From Saprospiraceae bacterium (GTDB taxonomy: Bacteria; Bacteroidota; Bacteroidia; Chitinophagales; Saprospiraceae), in the NCBI GenBank assembly GCA_958295895.1, contig CATQHI010000032.1, positions 1 to 64,000 of the forward strand: a stretch of 64,000 bases of DNA, read 5' to 3'. Position numbers and translations under genes: made by a program. A model generated the notes under the pieces. It did not search any database. It was not told the origin of the DNA and was given only the letters and a program-made list of their open reading frames with translations. Positions 1 to 10,163 of this stretch are shown here, piece after piece. Numbering within the stretch: the first letter of the stretch is position 1; each line of letters opens with the position of its first letter.

Positions 1-898
1 AGTGAAACACGGGCCTACCTGGCCAGCCGCAACGTACGGCTGGATCACTACCAGACCCTTCAGTTGTATATGGCCATGGGCGGCATCCCTCACTACCTAA
101 AGGAGGTGCAGGCGGGTAAAAGTGCCACGCAGAATATCGATGCCATTTGTTTTTCACCGGGCGGCTTATTACGCGATGAGTTTATCGCCCTCTACCCCTC
201 GCTCTTCGAGGAGGCTGAACGGCACATTGCCGTCATTCGGGCACTAGCCGCCCGTCACGGTGGTTTAAATCGGAACGATCTTATCCGACAGGCGGGCTTA
301 TCCGACGGGGGGGCGGGCCGGTCAGGTACTACAGGACCTGGTCAGTTCCGGATTTATCACGCTCTACCCCGCCTACGATGATAAGAAGAAAAATAGCCTG
401 TACCGGCTGACGGATGAGTACTCCCGTTTCTATCTCAAGTTCATCGAAAACAACCGGGAGGACAATCCCGGCACCTGGACGCGCCTGAGCCAGACGCAAA
501 CCTGGCAGTCCTGGAGCGGCTACGCCTTCGAGAGCATCTGTCTCAAGTACATCGACCGCATACGGGCCGCGATGAGTATCGGCGGGATCTACTCCCGGGT
601 AGCCACCTACACCCACCGGGAGACCGACAAACTACCCGGCTTTCAGATCGACCTACTGCTGGACCGTAACGATCAGACCATCAACCTATTCGAGGTCAAG
701 TTTCTGCGGGAACCACTGGCTATCGACCGGGCCTTCAACGAAAAGCTGCAACAATGGGCCGGCTACTTCCGCGCGGCGACGGGCACGACAAAGCAGTTAC
801 TCACCGTACTGATCACGACCTTTCCCGTCGTCGAAAACGCCTATAAGCATACTTTCATCGATCAATTTCTGACGATGGAGGCTCTATTCGAAGTGTAG
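1..898 (+). pseudogene. ATP-binding protein, AAA/DUF234-like C-terminal part (5' end outside window), one frameshift
   Basis: Frame 1 is open from base 1 (SETRAYLASRNVRLDHYQTLQLYMAMGGIPHYLKEV...). It continues in frame 2 (AGQVLQDLVSSGFITLYPAYDDKKKNSLYRLTDEYSRFYLKFIENN...QIDLLLDRNDQTINLFEVKF...) if one G is removed from the G7 run at about 306-312. Confidence 0.7.
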
Positions 899-1387
899 TC
901 GATAATACCACGAATATCTTGCTAGGCGATGGCCATTTGGGCAGCATAGTGCTGAGGTACGGTACCTGGCTCAGATTAAGGCCCGCCGAACCATAGCTAA
1001 GGGCACCCGCTCCTGTTCCAGCCGCAAGCCGGCATTATTTAAATAATCATATAGGGCAAAGCTCCTCCTCGGTTAGATTTTCCAAGCGGGCAACCGGGCT
1101 TCTCGGGGCATCGACGTGGTAATCCGGTAGGGCGTTCAGCGTCGCCTTATCCATTAAAAAGGTCTGCAAATTTGGAAAATACCCGCGTAGCTGATTGACG
1201 ATCTGGAAGCCCGCCGCGTCCAGATCGCCCCAGTATAGCAGTTCAGTTTCGCGCAGCCACTCTACACATTGCAGCTTTCCCACGGCGAACCCACTCCCAA
1301 AGATCGCCACCGTCCCCCCACAGTGCGGCAGGGGTGAGGAAGTTCATCATACTCCCGTAGTTCGTCTTATTCTCCAGGATAATAACC

Positions 1388-1409
1388 CGGCGGGGCCGCA
1401 GGTGCAATG
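1388..1409 (+). repeat. dispersed 22-nt motif copy (in jetD)
   Basis: CGGCGGGGCCGCAGGTGCAATG; consensus GGGCGGGGMCGCAGGTGCRNNG. Confidence 0.75.
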
Positions 1410-1786
1410 CACGAAACCGGGGCAGGGGCATACTCACATCATCCACTCCACTAAACCACGCCTCGGCCATGGACCGATCCAGAAGGCGCATACGGACGAG
1501 CGGTTCCCTGCCCAGCAGACCGTACCGGGCTTCGAAGCCGATTACCCCCCGGTGGGTATCGTCGATTGATTCGGGTGATAGGGTAGCATCCAGCAATTCG
1601 GCAAGAATGGCGCGGTGGTTTTCTACGAATTTGGTGGGGACCGAAATAGGTAATTCTCGAATATAAAATTTATTCCTAACGTGCTCCTCGTCGAAGTAGA
1701 TCACCACCTTCAGTAAATCGGACCATGCGTCGATGTGCTCCAGTAGTTTCTCCGGATTGATTTTTATCCACGGCATTACCATTGGA

Positions 1787-1808
1787 CATTGCACCTGCGT
1801 CCCCGCCC
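1787..1808 (-). repeat. dispersed 22-nt motif copy (in jetD)
   Basis: minus strand GGGCGGGGACGCAGGTGCAATG. Confidence 0.8.
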
Positions 1809-2138
1809 AAAGCTTTTTGAATGTCCCGTAGGCTTCTGACTTCCCCGTGAGGCGCAGGTAGGAGGTGAGATCGGCGACGGAAATGCGGGTAATAAAGCGA
1901 TTGCTGCCCAGGGCACGGGTAGCGATCTCCTCCCAGTGCAGCGAAAATCTACCCGGTGCGGCGGCTACTAGTGCGCGCTGCTCCGCGCTGATGCGGTCGA
2001 AATCTGCCAGCGAGGTGCGGCTGGTGATTTTGCCGATGCGGGGTACGTTACGGGGGAAGATATCCTCACCGGTCAGGTGGGCGCGCAGTACTTCCGGCCA
2101 CCAGCTTACCGCCCGCGCGGCTACTTCTGCCGGCCCAA

Positions 2139-5100
2139 TCACTGGTCTGCCAGTTGCTCACGTCGGAACGCTTCCCGCTCCGCCCGGTACTCCGCAATGC
2201 CGATGTTGCGCACCCGGCTATTCTTACCGTCGGGGTTGTCGACGAAGTGGACGCTGGCCACGTAATCCTCGATGACGTTGATCTTCTGTAGCGGCGTGAC
2301 GATGAGGAGCTGCAAATTCAACCGCTCGAAGAGCCGTAAGCCGTAGCGCGTACTCTCGTCCGAACCCCGCCCAAAGGCCTCGTCGATGACGACGAAGCGG
2401 AAGCTCCGATCCGTACTTTTGCCAATCTGTAGGCCGAACTGAAAGGCAATGGCGGAGGCAAGGATGGTGTAGGCTAATTTCTCCTTCTGCCCGCCCGACT
2501 TACCGCTGCTATCGGAGTAGAATTCGCGACTCTGGTCATCATCACGCCCCCGCTCGTCGGCGCCGAATTCATACCACTGCCTGACGTCCGTGACCCGCTC
2601 CGTCCACCGGCGGTCGGCCTCGGTGGCACCCTCGAAGCGGTCGAGTAGCTCCTTGACCTGTAGGAACTTTTGTTCGTTGTAGATATCCTTGCCCCCACCG
2701 AGCGTCCCACTCAGAATGGCCCGTAGCTGGCTGCGGAATCTTTTGATGTCGTCACTCGCTACCGACTCATGCGTGATGGTGATGTACGTACCCTCGTTGT
2801 AGTCGATGTCACGCAGGTGGCCGTTGATGAGCTCGATCTTGGACAGGATTTCCTGCTGGTTGGTTTTTAGTTTATTCTGGAGTACGACCACGTTGCGGAT
2901 GGTTCCTTCCCGCATCATTTTGCGAAATTTATCCTCGAACCGCGGTAGCTCGTCCCGCTGCAGTTTTTTGAAGATGCGGCGGTAGTCCGGCAGCGCGGCC
3001 AGCTCGGCGTCGATCTCGCGGGCCTCGTCGGGAAAGGCATTGCGGAAGTCCGACATCTGGCGGATGATGCGGCGCTCGGCGGTATGGAGTTTGGCCTGCT
3101 CACGCGCGATTCTGCCGTCGTGTCCGGTGAGTAGTTCGACCATCTTGTTCTCGGCACGCGGATCGCTTTCATCAACACGCTGGAGCAATTTGAAAAGTGC
3201 CGGGGAGGGTTCCAGGGGCTCCACCCCGACCGAATGATAGGCCCGCACTACCTCCTCTATGTTCGGGTCGGTGCGGTCAATTACGATACCCGGCGGGGGA
3301 ATAGCCAGTTGTTGTAGCAGGGCATCGTTACGCCGGGTGAGGCGGACGACTTCCTGTAGTATCCCCCCGCTTGCCTGGATTAATCCATTGATCTCAGTGC
3401 GCGTTGCGGCATGCTCTTTTTCCAACGATTCGATGTGCATCCGCAGCGCGTTCACCTCACTATCCTGGCTACGCAGGTCTTCCTCCTGGCGACGGAGTTG
3501 CTGAAGCCGGAGGCTGCTTCCGGCGAAGTCGATCTCGGGGTATTCTTCGTAACTGCGAATCAGTTCCTGGAGAAGCTCCCGCCGCCGTAGCTGATCGTCG
3601 ATGTCCTGCTGCAGGTCGCGCTGCTTCTTTTCGCGGGGCGCAACTTTACGGTCGATCGACTGGAGTTCCTTTTCGAGGGCGACGATCTTTTCCTCATTCG
3701 TCCAACCCAGGATGTACCGGCGCCGGTCGTCGATGCGGTGTCGGTCGTCCTTGTCATGGCGGAAGCGGCCGGATTTTACCAGGCCCTCCTTGGTGAGCCC
3801 GCGGGGTGACTGCTGGAAGTCGGCCAGCGTCTCGCAGCATTCGTAGTCGTAGCGGGTGCGTAGCTCCCGCTCGAGCCATTCGTAGTGCTCGCTGTCGCCC
3901 CTGATCGTTACTTTATTGACTAAACTATTCGCTACCAGATTTTCTACCTCTCTGCCCCGGTGGGGGAGCGTACGCAGGTAGACTAGCCGCCCGTCCAGGT
4001 ATAACCGGTTAGCGACCTTGTTGACGGCCTGGTAGTGACGCTCGGGTACGAGCAGGCTTAGGCCTAAGCCCCGTAGCACCCGCTCGATGGCTCCTTCCCA
4101 ATCGCGGGCGGCCTCCCGCACGGCGAGGAGTTCTCCGGCGAACGGAAGTTCGGCGGCGGGGATGTCTAGGTCCTGCAGGAGTTTGTGGCGCAGGGAAAGG
4201 CTGCTGCGGGGAATGGACGTCGGGCGTTCGCGGAGGGACTGGAGTTCGGCCTCCGTTTCGCGCCGGTCTTCGTACAGTTTGTTGAGTTCGATGTAGGCGG
4301 ACTGCTTTTCTTCCTGGAGAGTTTCGCGGGTTAGGTCGGTGTGCGCCAGTGCGGATCGGAAGTCAGTGCGCCGCTCCGCGAAGGTGGCCGCGTCATTAGG
4401 TACCGTGAAGCTGCTTTGGTCACTCAGTTGATTGAGCTGCTGCACGGATTCCCGGTAGGTCCGGGCCCGGCGTTGTCGGGTGGTTAGCTCGGCTTCGGTG
4501 CGTTGGATGTCCCCGCCTAGGGCGTTGAGGCGTTGGTAGACGTCGTTACCGCTGAGTTTAGCGCGGAGGTTGTCCAGGGCATGTTGCTGATCGGTCAGCT
4601 GTTGTTCCGTGGTGGTCAGCCTGCTGCGATTAGCGGACCACTTGGCGCCCAGGGCGTCCAGTTCTTGGCGGCTTTCGGTGAGGTTGCGGTAGGCAAAATA
4701 GCGGGGAATTTCCCGGCGGGCGGCGTCCAGTGCCTCCAGTTTTGCGGTGTATTTCTGACGGTCCTTATCCGCGGCCATCATTGGGTCGAGCTGGTCGAGC
4801 TGGCGGCGGGCTACGCGTACGGCCGCGTGGGCGGCGCGGGCATCGTCGAAGCTTTTGATGAGGGCTTCGATGGCCGCACCGATGTCGGTGTGGCCGAGCA
4901 TGCGTTCGCGGACGAACTCGGTGAGGTTACCCACCTGCTTCATGCTGACCGTCTGGTAAAACAGGTCGAGTGCTTCGGGGCGTTTGATGCCGAAGCGGCG
5001 CATGAAGTGGCTCATGTATGCCGTGAACGATTTATGGTCCTGTACGCGCTCATCGTTGCGTAGCCTACGCCGCAGCCGGTTGACGTCCCCACCGAAGTCT

Positions 5101-5588
5101 GCGAAATCACCGGTCACCGTCAACGGTCTTTCGGCAGTGAGGTACATCCTACTGATGTTATTCGCCCCTTCGTACAGTACCTGCGCCAGGGCATAATCGT
5201 TGCCGGTGCCCTCGTTGTAGAAATTGGCGATAATGACGGAGTAGTGCTCGCCGCCGGCGCGGAGGTACACGTCTTTGGCCTTCGCCGTGCCGGACACTTT
5301 TTCGTTCTTGTAGGCCCCCAGCACGTAGGTTTTGAGGGACCGTTCCCGCGTCTCGGCTCCGGCGGCTTTGTTGTAAACGATCTTGCGGCCGGGCACGAGT
5401 AGCGTTGTCACGGCATCGACCAGGGTTGATTTGCCCGAGCCGATATCGCCCGTGAGCAGCCCGTTGTTACCGCCCGGCGTGATGCGCCAGACGCGTTCGT
5501 GGAAGGTGCCCCAGTTGAAGACCTCCAGACTGGCCAGGCGGAAGCCGGCGCGGTGGTTATCGATGTTGGTGTTCAGGTCCAGGGTCAT
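2139..5588 (-). CDS. jetC: Wadjet SMC-like ATPase JetC
   Basis: 1149 aa; Walker A GDIGSGKST, signature SGKSGGQKEKLAYTILASAIAFQFG, Walker B FVVIDEAFGRGSD; long coiled-coil middle; position between jetB and jetD. Confidence 0.93.
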   Translation of the reverse strand: MTLDLNTNIDNHRAGFRLASLEVFNWGTFHERVWRITPGGNNGLLTGDIGSGKSTLVDAVTTLLVPGRKIVYNKAAGAETRERSLKTYVLGAYKNEKVSGTAKAKDVYLRAGGEHYSVIIANFYNEGTGNDYALAQVLYEGANNISRMYLTAERPLTVTGDFADFGGDVNRLRRRLRNDERVQDHKSFTAYMSHFMRRFGIKRPEALDLFYQTVSMKQVGNLTEFVRERMLGHTDIGAAIEALIKSFDDARAAHAAVRVARRQLDQLDPMMAADKDRQKYTAKLEALDAARREIPRYFAYRNLTESRQELDALGAKWSANRSRLTTTEQQLTDQQHALDNLRAKLSGNDVYQRLNALGGDIQRTEAELTTRQRRARTYRESVQQLNQLSDQSSFTVPNDAATFAERRTDFRSALAHTDLTRETLQEEKQSAYIELNKLYEDRRETEAELQSLRERPTSIPRSSLSLRHKLLQDLDIPAAELPFAGELLAVREAARDWEGAIERVLRGLGLSLLVPERHYQAVNKVANRLYLDGRLVYLRTLPHRGREVENLVANSLVNKVTIRGDSEHYEWLERELRTRYDYECCETLADFQQSPRGLTKEGLVKSGRFRHDKDDRHRIDDRRRYILGWTNEEKIVALEKELQSIDRKVAPREKKQRDLQQDIDDQLRRRELLQELIRSYEEYPEIDFAGSSLRLQQLRRQEEDLRSQDSEVNALRMHIESLEKEHAATRTEINGLIQASGGILQEVVRLTRRNDALLQQLAIPPPGIVIDRTDPNIEEVVRAYHSVGVEPLEPSPALFKLLQRVDESDPRAENKMVELLTGHDGRIAREQAKLHTAERRIIRQMSDFRNAFPDEAREIDAELAALPDYRRIFKKLQRDELPRFEDKFRKMMREGTIRNVVVLQNKLKTNQQEILSKIELINGHLRDIDYNEGTYITITHESVASDDIKRFRSQLRAILSGTLGGGKDIYNEQKFLQVKELLDRFEGATEADRRWTERVTDVRQWYEFGADERGRDDDQSREFYSDSSGKSGGQKEKLAYTILASAIAFQFGLQIGKSTDRSFRFVVIDEAFGRGSDESTRYGLRLFERLNLQLLIVTPLQKINVIEDYVASVHFVDNPDGKNSRVRNIGIAEYRAEREAFRREQLADQ

Positions 5589-6184
5589 TCTTCTTCGGCT
5601 TGGCCGCCGCCGTGGCGGCGGCGGTGGTGGTCCTGAAGCGTGTCGTAGATGGTCTGTAGTTCGGTGATCGGCAGGTAGGCTTTGACGATGCGCCTGACCT
5701 CGTAGCGGCTGCTCTCGCCCCTCAGTTTGCCGAGGAAGCCGTACTTGACCAGCTTCTTGATGGCGGTGCCGACGGCTTCTTCCCGCTTGCGTTCGTTCGT
5801 GTCGAGCTCGTCCCAGTAAACGCGCATCATCTCGACCATGTCCCCCTCGGACAGAGACAGGCTGCCCGGGTCGCCGGCGTTCTCGAAGGCGATCAGGCGC
5901 TTGCGCAGTAGCACGAGTAGGACGGTCTGGTAATAACTCAGGTTGCGCCGGCTCATCAGGCGGGGGAAGCTGTCGTCATCCTCCAGCTCGGACTGGCGCA
6001 GGTAGGCGTAACCTTCCGGCTCGTCTACGAAAAGTTGTAGGCGCAGGGGGGCAAAGTAGTCTTCCAGGGCCCGGCGGTGCCGGAGTAGCTGTTCCCAGGC
6101 GTCGGCACGGTCGGCGTACAGAATGCCCCGCAGCAGGTGGACGGCAGCGGCGCCGAAGGCGGCGGGCGCGGTAGTGTCAGCCAT
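5585..6184 (-). CDS. jetB: Wadjet JetB (DUF4194)
   Basis: MADTTAPAAFGAAAVHLLRGILYADRADAWEQLLRHR...; starts inside jetA end and overlaps jetC start; the longer ORF to 6319 is probably over-extended. Confidence 0.88.
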   Translation of the reverse strand: MADTTAPAAFGAAAVHLLRGILYADRADAWEQLLRHRRALEDYFAPLRLQLFVDEPEGYAYLRQSELEDDDSFPRLMSRRNLSYYQTVLLVLLRKRLIAFENAGDPGSLSLSEGDMVEMMRVYWDELDTNERKREEAVGTAIKKLVKYGFLGKLRGESSRYEVRRIVKAYLPITELQTIYDTLQDHHRRRHGGGQAEEE

Positions 6185-7613
6185 GGAGAAAAATGGTTTC
6201 GGGGAAGGTCGCCGTGCGGCTGCCCTTGTTCGTACTGTAGGTGATCGCCTCTTCTCGCTCGGCGTTGATGACGGCTCGCTGGGTCCGTTCGCGGTGGGTG
6301 GCGAGGTTAAAGTAACCAATTAGCTCCGCCAGCCCTTTCTCCACCGGGATGGCCTCGACGACCTCACCCAGCGTAATCTGGGCGCGATTGCGAAGCAGGG
6401 TATCGACGCGGCCGCGTAACTCAGCCGGATCAATGTACTGCTGGGCGTAAAGCGCGGTGGCGACGACCACGTCGGGATCACCGATGGTCGGTTTTGTTCC
6501 CTTCAACTCGAGGTGTTTGGGTGGTGAGAAGGGGAGACGCTCCATGGGAAACTGTACCTCGGCAGCACCTTCAATCGTGGCAAAGCGACGGTCACTGGGT
6601 GGATCGGTGCGCACCGCTACGGCGAGTTTTTCAATCTCCCCGATGAGGTCCGTCAGCCGCTGGTGCTCGGCGTAGGCATGGGTCTGGACGAAGCGACGGA
6701 GTTGCTCCACCAGGCGGTCGGTGGTCCGGTTGACGCGGTCGGCGGCGGCTACGAGATTGGTTTCGAGGCGGGGGAGTTGGCTACGCTTTACCTCACCGGC
6801 GAGTTCCGGCAGGGCAAGGATACGCTGGAGGTAGCCCTCGAGCTCACCGCGGCTTTGTTGGTCCATGAGAAATTCCCAGAAGGCGGCAAAGGTGCGGCCC
6901 TGGTCGGAGTCGAGGATGCGTTCGCGGCTGTCGAAAATACTGTCGAGGGCGCTGCCGCGGCTCTGGTGGCGGTCCATCAATTCTTCGCGGGCCGAGGCGT
7001 TGAGCCGGCGGAAGTTGTCCTCGATCGTGCGAAAATCCGACCGCAGCCGGCCGGCGTTCTCCTCAATGAGGCGAAAGCGTTCGCGGATGCCGGTACCGTC
7101 CAGACCCGGGAGCTCACCCCGGTCGAGGTCGGCGAGTTGGGCATCGATTTCCGCACGTCGATCCTGCAGTTGCCACCGCCGCTCGTCCACGTCCTCGGTC
7201 GTCGATTCGGCAAGTTGGCGGATCATATCGAATACCTGGCGTAGACGACTTTCGGCACCGACGAATTCCGGTTTATTGAGCTCGTCTACCCACTGCAAGG
7301 CCTGCTCCCCGGCGGCGGTGAGCTCGAAGGTTACCTCATCGGAGCCGCTTTCGTAAAACTGGCGCAGGAAGCCGTCGTCTGTCCACGCATCGAGGTAGTC
7401 GCGGGCGGCGCGGGGGTAGGCGGATTCGTCTCCGTCGTTGAGCGCGAACAGGTGGTCATCGAGCCTGGCGGTAATCTCCTGACTGCCGTAGTGATTGCGT
7501 CGTTCCTGGCGAAACGTGGCCCAGAGAAAGCTGATGATCAGCGCCGCGGTGTCTTTACGTAGTAGTTTGACGGCGGGGTGAAGGAGGAGGTGTTTAGTGG
7601 CCGGGTAGGTCAT
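6177..7613 (-). CDS. jetA: Wadjet JetA (DUF3375)
   Basis: MTYPATKHLLLHPAVKLLRKDTAALIISFLWATFRQERRNHYGSQEITARLDDHLFALND...; first gene of the overlapping jetABCD operon; ORF to 7697 trimmed to a more likely start. Confidence 0.9.
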   Translation of the reverse strand: MTYPATKHLLLHPAVKLLRKDTAALIISFLWATFRQERRNHYGSQEITARLDDHLFALNDGDESAYPRAARDYLDAWTDDGFLRQFYESGSDEVTFELTAAGEQALQWVDELNKPEFVGAESRLRQVFDMIRQLAESTTEDVDERRWQLQDRRAEIDAQLADLDRGELPGLDGTGIRERFRLIEENAGRLRSDFRTIEDNFRRLNASAREELMDRHQSRGSALDSIFDSRERILDSDQGRTFAAFWEFLMDQQSRGELEGYLQRILALPELAGEVKRSQLPRLETNLVAAADRVNRTTDRLVEQLRRFVQTHAYAEHQRLTDLIGEIEKLAVAVRTDPPSDRRFATIEGAAEVQFPMERLPFSPPKHLELKGTKPTIGDPDVVVATALYAQQYIDPAELRGRVDTLLRNRAQITLGEVVEAIPVEKGLAELIGYFNLATHRERTQRAVINAEREEAITYSTNKGSRTATFPETIFLHG

Positions 7614-7733
7614 GGTGGTGTGCACAAAGTAGATACACCGGGGCAAATTGCGGAAAGCCAGGGGGGAAACAGGCCGGGCGAAACCTACTTTACCCATTCA
7701 CAGCAACGAACTATACTAAAAAACGCAAACGCT

Positions 7734-8348
7734 ATGCGGTCTACCTCCACCACTGAAAATGCAACAACCCACGTAGATAGCCTTCATGATTACCTACGTA
7801 ACTCAGGTATCCCACTGTCCCCCAACCTCCGTCACCACCTGACCGCTTTCCAATCGCGCAGCTTCCGCAAGGGTGAGTTTATCGCACGCGAAGGCGCGGT
7901 GAGCGGGGGGCTTGATTTCCTGCTTAGCGGCATCGTCCGCCACTATTACCTCGTCGACGATAAGGAGATCACGCGCTGGGTTTCCCTGTCCGGTCATTTC
8001 ATGACTTCCTTCAAGAGCTTTGTGGGAGAAAGCCCCAGTGCCGTCAATTTGGTTGCGGCCGAGCCGGTCGAGGTACTGCGCATCAGCCGTACCGATTTTT
8101 ACGCCCTGCTGGCCGACTTCGCCGAGATGAAAAGCTTCTGGATACGCTGCCTGGAAAACGAGATGGTGAAGTACGAAGACCGCGTATCCTTATTCATCAC
8201 CGCTGAATCGAGGGAACGCTACCTGCACTTCCTGGAGCACTATCCCCAACACGCTCAGCAGGTGCCCCTTAAGTACATTGCCTCGCTACTCGGGATGCAG
8301 CCCCGTCACCTGAGCCGGATCCGAAAGGAATTAGCCGCGGGCGAATAA
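7734..8348 (+). CDS. Crp/Fnr family transcriptional regulator (cyclic nucleotide-binding-like)
   Basis: cNMP-binding fold sequence 'FRKGEFIAREGAVSGGLDFLLSGIVRHYY' and C-terminal helix 'VPLKYIASLLGMQPRHLSRIRKEL'. Confidence 0.85.
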   Translation: MRSTSTTENATTHVDSLHDYLRNSGIPLSPNLRHHLTAFQSRSFRKGEFIAREGAVSGGLDFLLSGIVRHYYLVDDKEITRWVSLSGHFMTSFKSFVGESPSAVNLVAAEPVEVLRISRTDFYALLADFAEMKSFWIRCLENEMVKYEDRVSLFITAESRERYLHFLEHYPQHAQQVPLKYIASLLGMQPRHLSRIRKELAAGE

Positions 8349-8385
8349 GTAGACATATGTCCGGTAATACGGATTGGGGGTCCGC

Positions 8386-8393
8386 TACTTTTG
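8386..8393 (+). promoter_or_regulatory. Bacteroidota-type -7 box TACTTTTG
   Basis: Matches the TAnnTTTG consensus; 24 bp before the likely ATG (8417) of the downstream hydrolase. Confidence 0.45.
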
Positions 8394-8416
8394 CAGCGAT
8401 CAATATACCCCGATGC

Positions 8417-9235
8417 ATGCAAGCCCAGCGCCTACCGATTAATGCCGAAACAATCTCCTTCTACAACGCAGGTGTTGGAGACGTCACGCTACTTTTCCTC
8501 CACGGGGCGTTCATCCATAAGGAGTACTGGTTAGCGCAACTCAACTACTTCGCCGGCCGCTACCGGGTAGTGGCGCCCGACCTGGCCGGCCACGGTGCTT
8601 CCAGTCATGATCGGGCAGATTGGAGCGTGGAGGCTTACGGGCGGGATATCCAGGGGCTGATGCAGGCACTTGACCTGCGCAACGTAATCCTCATCGGCCA
8701 TTCCTTCGGCGCCGACGTCATGCTCGAAACGGTAACGCTAGATCCCACCCGAATCATCGGACTCATCGCCGTAGACCACTTCAAGGCCGTGGGCAGCCCA
8801 CCGCCCGCCGAACTGATTGATCAGTTAGTAGCGGGGCTGCGCGCCGATTTTGCCCCTACGGCCGCCAACTTTGCCCGCCAGGCCCTGCTCTCTACAGATA
8901 CCGATACTGAGTTGGCCCAGCGCCTCTTTGCCGACTACGCAAGCATGAATCCTACGGTAGGCATCGCCATCTTTGAGAACATCCCCACCTACGCGGCGCG
9001 GGAGGCTACACTTTTAAACGGGCTTACTCAGAAACTTTACCTACTACACGTGACCTACAGTCCTACCGATGAGGTTGCGCTACGGCGGCATCTGGGTGAT
9101 CAGTATAAGTTACGTTCGGTAGGAGGGACTTCCCATTACCCAATGGTCGAGGATGCCGCCGCCTTTAACCGGGAAGTAACGAATATAGTGGAGGAGATTC
9201 TCGCGGATACGCTCCGAGTACCTACATTCCGCTAG
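8417..9235 (+). CDS. alpha/beta hydrolase
   Basis: 'LLFLHGAFIHKEYW', 'VAPDLAGHGAS', nucleophile elbow 'LIGHSFGADV'. The ORF also reads back to 8357, but the promoter-like box favours 8417. Confidence 0.85.
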   Translation: MQAQRLPINAETISFYNAGVGDVTLLFLHGAFIHKEYWLAQLNYFAGRYRVVAPDLAGHGASSHDRADWSVEAYGRDIQGLMQALDLRNVILIGHSFGADVMLETVTLDPTRIIGLIAVDHFKAVGSPPPAELIDQLVAGLRADFAPTAANFARQALLSTDTDTELAQRLFADYASMNPTVGIAIFENIPTYAAREATLLNGLTQKLYLLHVTYSPTDEVALRRHLGDQYKLRSVGGTSHYPMVEDAAAFNREVTNIVEEILADTLRVPTFR

Positions 9236-9245
9236 TTGCGGCTGG

Positions 9246-9266
9246 CCGATCAGCACCCGTGATCGG
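9246..9266. terminator. hairpin CCGATCA-N7-TGATCGG between convergent genes
   Basis: Perfect 7-bp stem just after the hydrolase stop; no clear T-run. Confidence 0.3.
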
Positions 9267-9342
9267 TGGTGGTTTGCGGGGGTGGAAGAGGTGTTACAAG
9301 TTTCTGTGCACCTGCGACCCCGGTATCCCCAGAGCTGGGTGT

Positions 9343-10026
9343 TCACCGCGCCCGCACCTCCTCCACCACCGGCAGCACCAACGCTTTCATCACCGCGAAA
9401 CCCCGCTGCGTGGGATGCACCCCATCCGCAGCCAATTCGGCGTCCATACCATTGTCGGCATTGCGTAAAGCGGCGTGGTAGTCGACGAAGGGGATGTCCT
9501 TCTCGGCCGCCAATTCCGCCAGCCGGCGGTTTAATGCGACGATCATTTCTGACCGGTCACCTACTTCGGGCCGCCAGCTGAAGGCCGTCGACGGCACCAC
9601 CGCGGCCAGAATGACCGCGATGTCGTTAGCCTGAGCCAGCTCCACCATCGAGCGGATGTTGCCGACGGTGAAGTCGGGGTCGTACGGGCCGGTGTTCTCG
9701 GCCACGTCGTTGGTGCCGATGTGGACAACGACGGCGGTAGGCTCCAGGTCGATGACGTCCTGGCGGAAGCGCAGCAGGAGCTGGGGAGAGGTCTGCCCAC
9801 TGATGCCCCGGCCGACGAAGTTGTTATCGGCGAAGAAGGCGGAATCTTCCCGTACCCAGCCTTCGGTGATGGAGTTGCCCAGAAAGACCACCCGCTGTTC
9901 GTCTGCGGAGGGGGCGGGGAGGGCTGCGTTGGCGTCTTGGTAGCGGGCTAGGTTGGCGAAGTCACCCTGGGCGGTGGTGGCGGTGAGGGTGAGGAGGAGC
10001 AGGAGGAAGGTGAGTGCGGTACGCAT
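9343..10026 (-). CDS. SGNH/GDSL hydrolase
   Basis: Signal peptide; 'VVFLGNSITEGW', 'GRGISGQTSPQLLLRF', 'VVVHIGTNDV', 'DGVHPTQRGF' blocks. Confidence 0.9.
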   Translation of the reverse strand: MRTALTFLLLLLTLTATTAQGDFANLARYQDANAALPAPSADEQRVVFLGNSITEGWVREDSAFFADNNFVGRGISGQTSPQLLLRFRQDVIDLEPTAVVVHIGTNDVAENTGPYDPDFTVGNIRSMVELAQANDIAVILAAVVPSTAFSWRPEVGDRSEMIVALNRRLAELAAEKDIPFVDYHAALRNADNGMDAELAADGVHPTQRGFAVMKALVLPVVEEVRAR

Positions 10027-10067
10027 GGTAATTAGTTCGGACAGTGGAAAGGTACGGGATTAAGAGT

Positions 10068-10089
10068 CGTTGCACCTGCGTCCCCGCCC
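10068..10089 (-). repeat. dispersed 22-nt motif copy (divergent intergenic)
   Basis: minus strand GGGCGGGGACGCAGGTGCAACG. Confidence 0.85.
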
Positions 10090-10163
10090 TGTGTTTTTGT
10101 CTTACCTTGGTCCGAGGCAACCAGAGCTATTCCCCCAACAGCAGCCTGTAATCTATCTACTGT

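Larger units (their letters stand above)
971..2142 (-). pseudogene. jetD: Wadjet nuclease subunit JetD (DUF3322/DUF2220, Toprim-like), broken by two apparent +1 frameshifts
   Basis: N-terminal ORF 1243-2142; Toprim-like 'LLYWGDLDAAGF' in ORF 1047-1310; C-terminal 'ALYDYLNNAGLRLEQERVPLAMVRRALI' in a third frame ending at 971. Removing one base from the C6 run (~1313-1318) and one from AAA (1058-1060) restores a single ORF. Start overlaps jetC stop (ATGA). Confidence 0.85.

Noticed and set aside
1034-1047. AT-rich perfect palindrome ATTATTTAAATAAT in the jetD 3' region
   Set aside because: It encodes the normal JetD C-terminal residues (DYLNN) once the frame is corrected; palindrome likely incidental.
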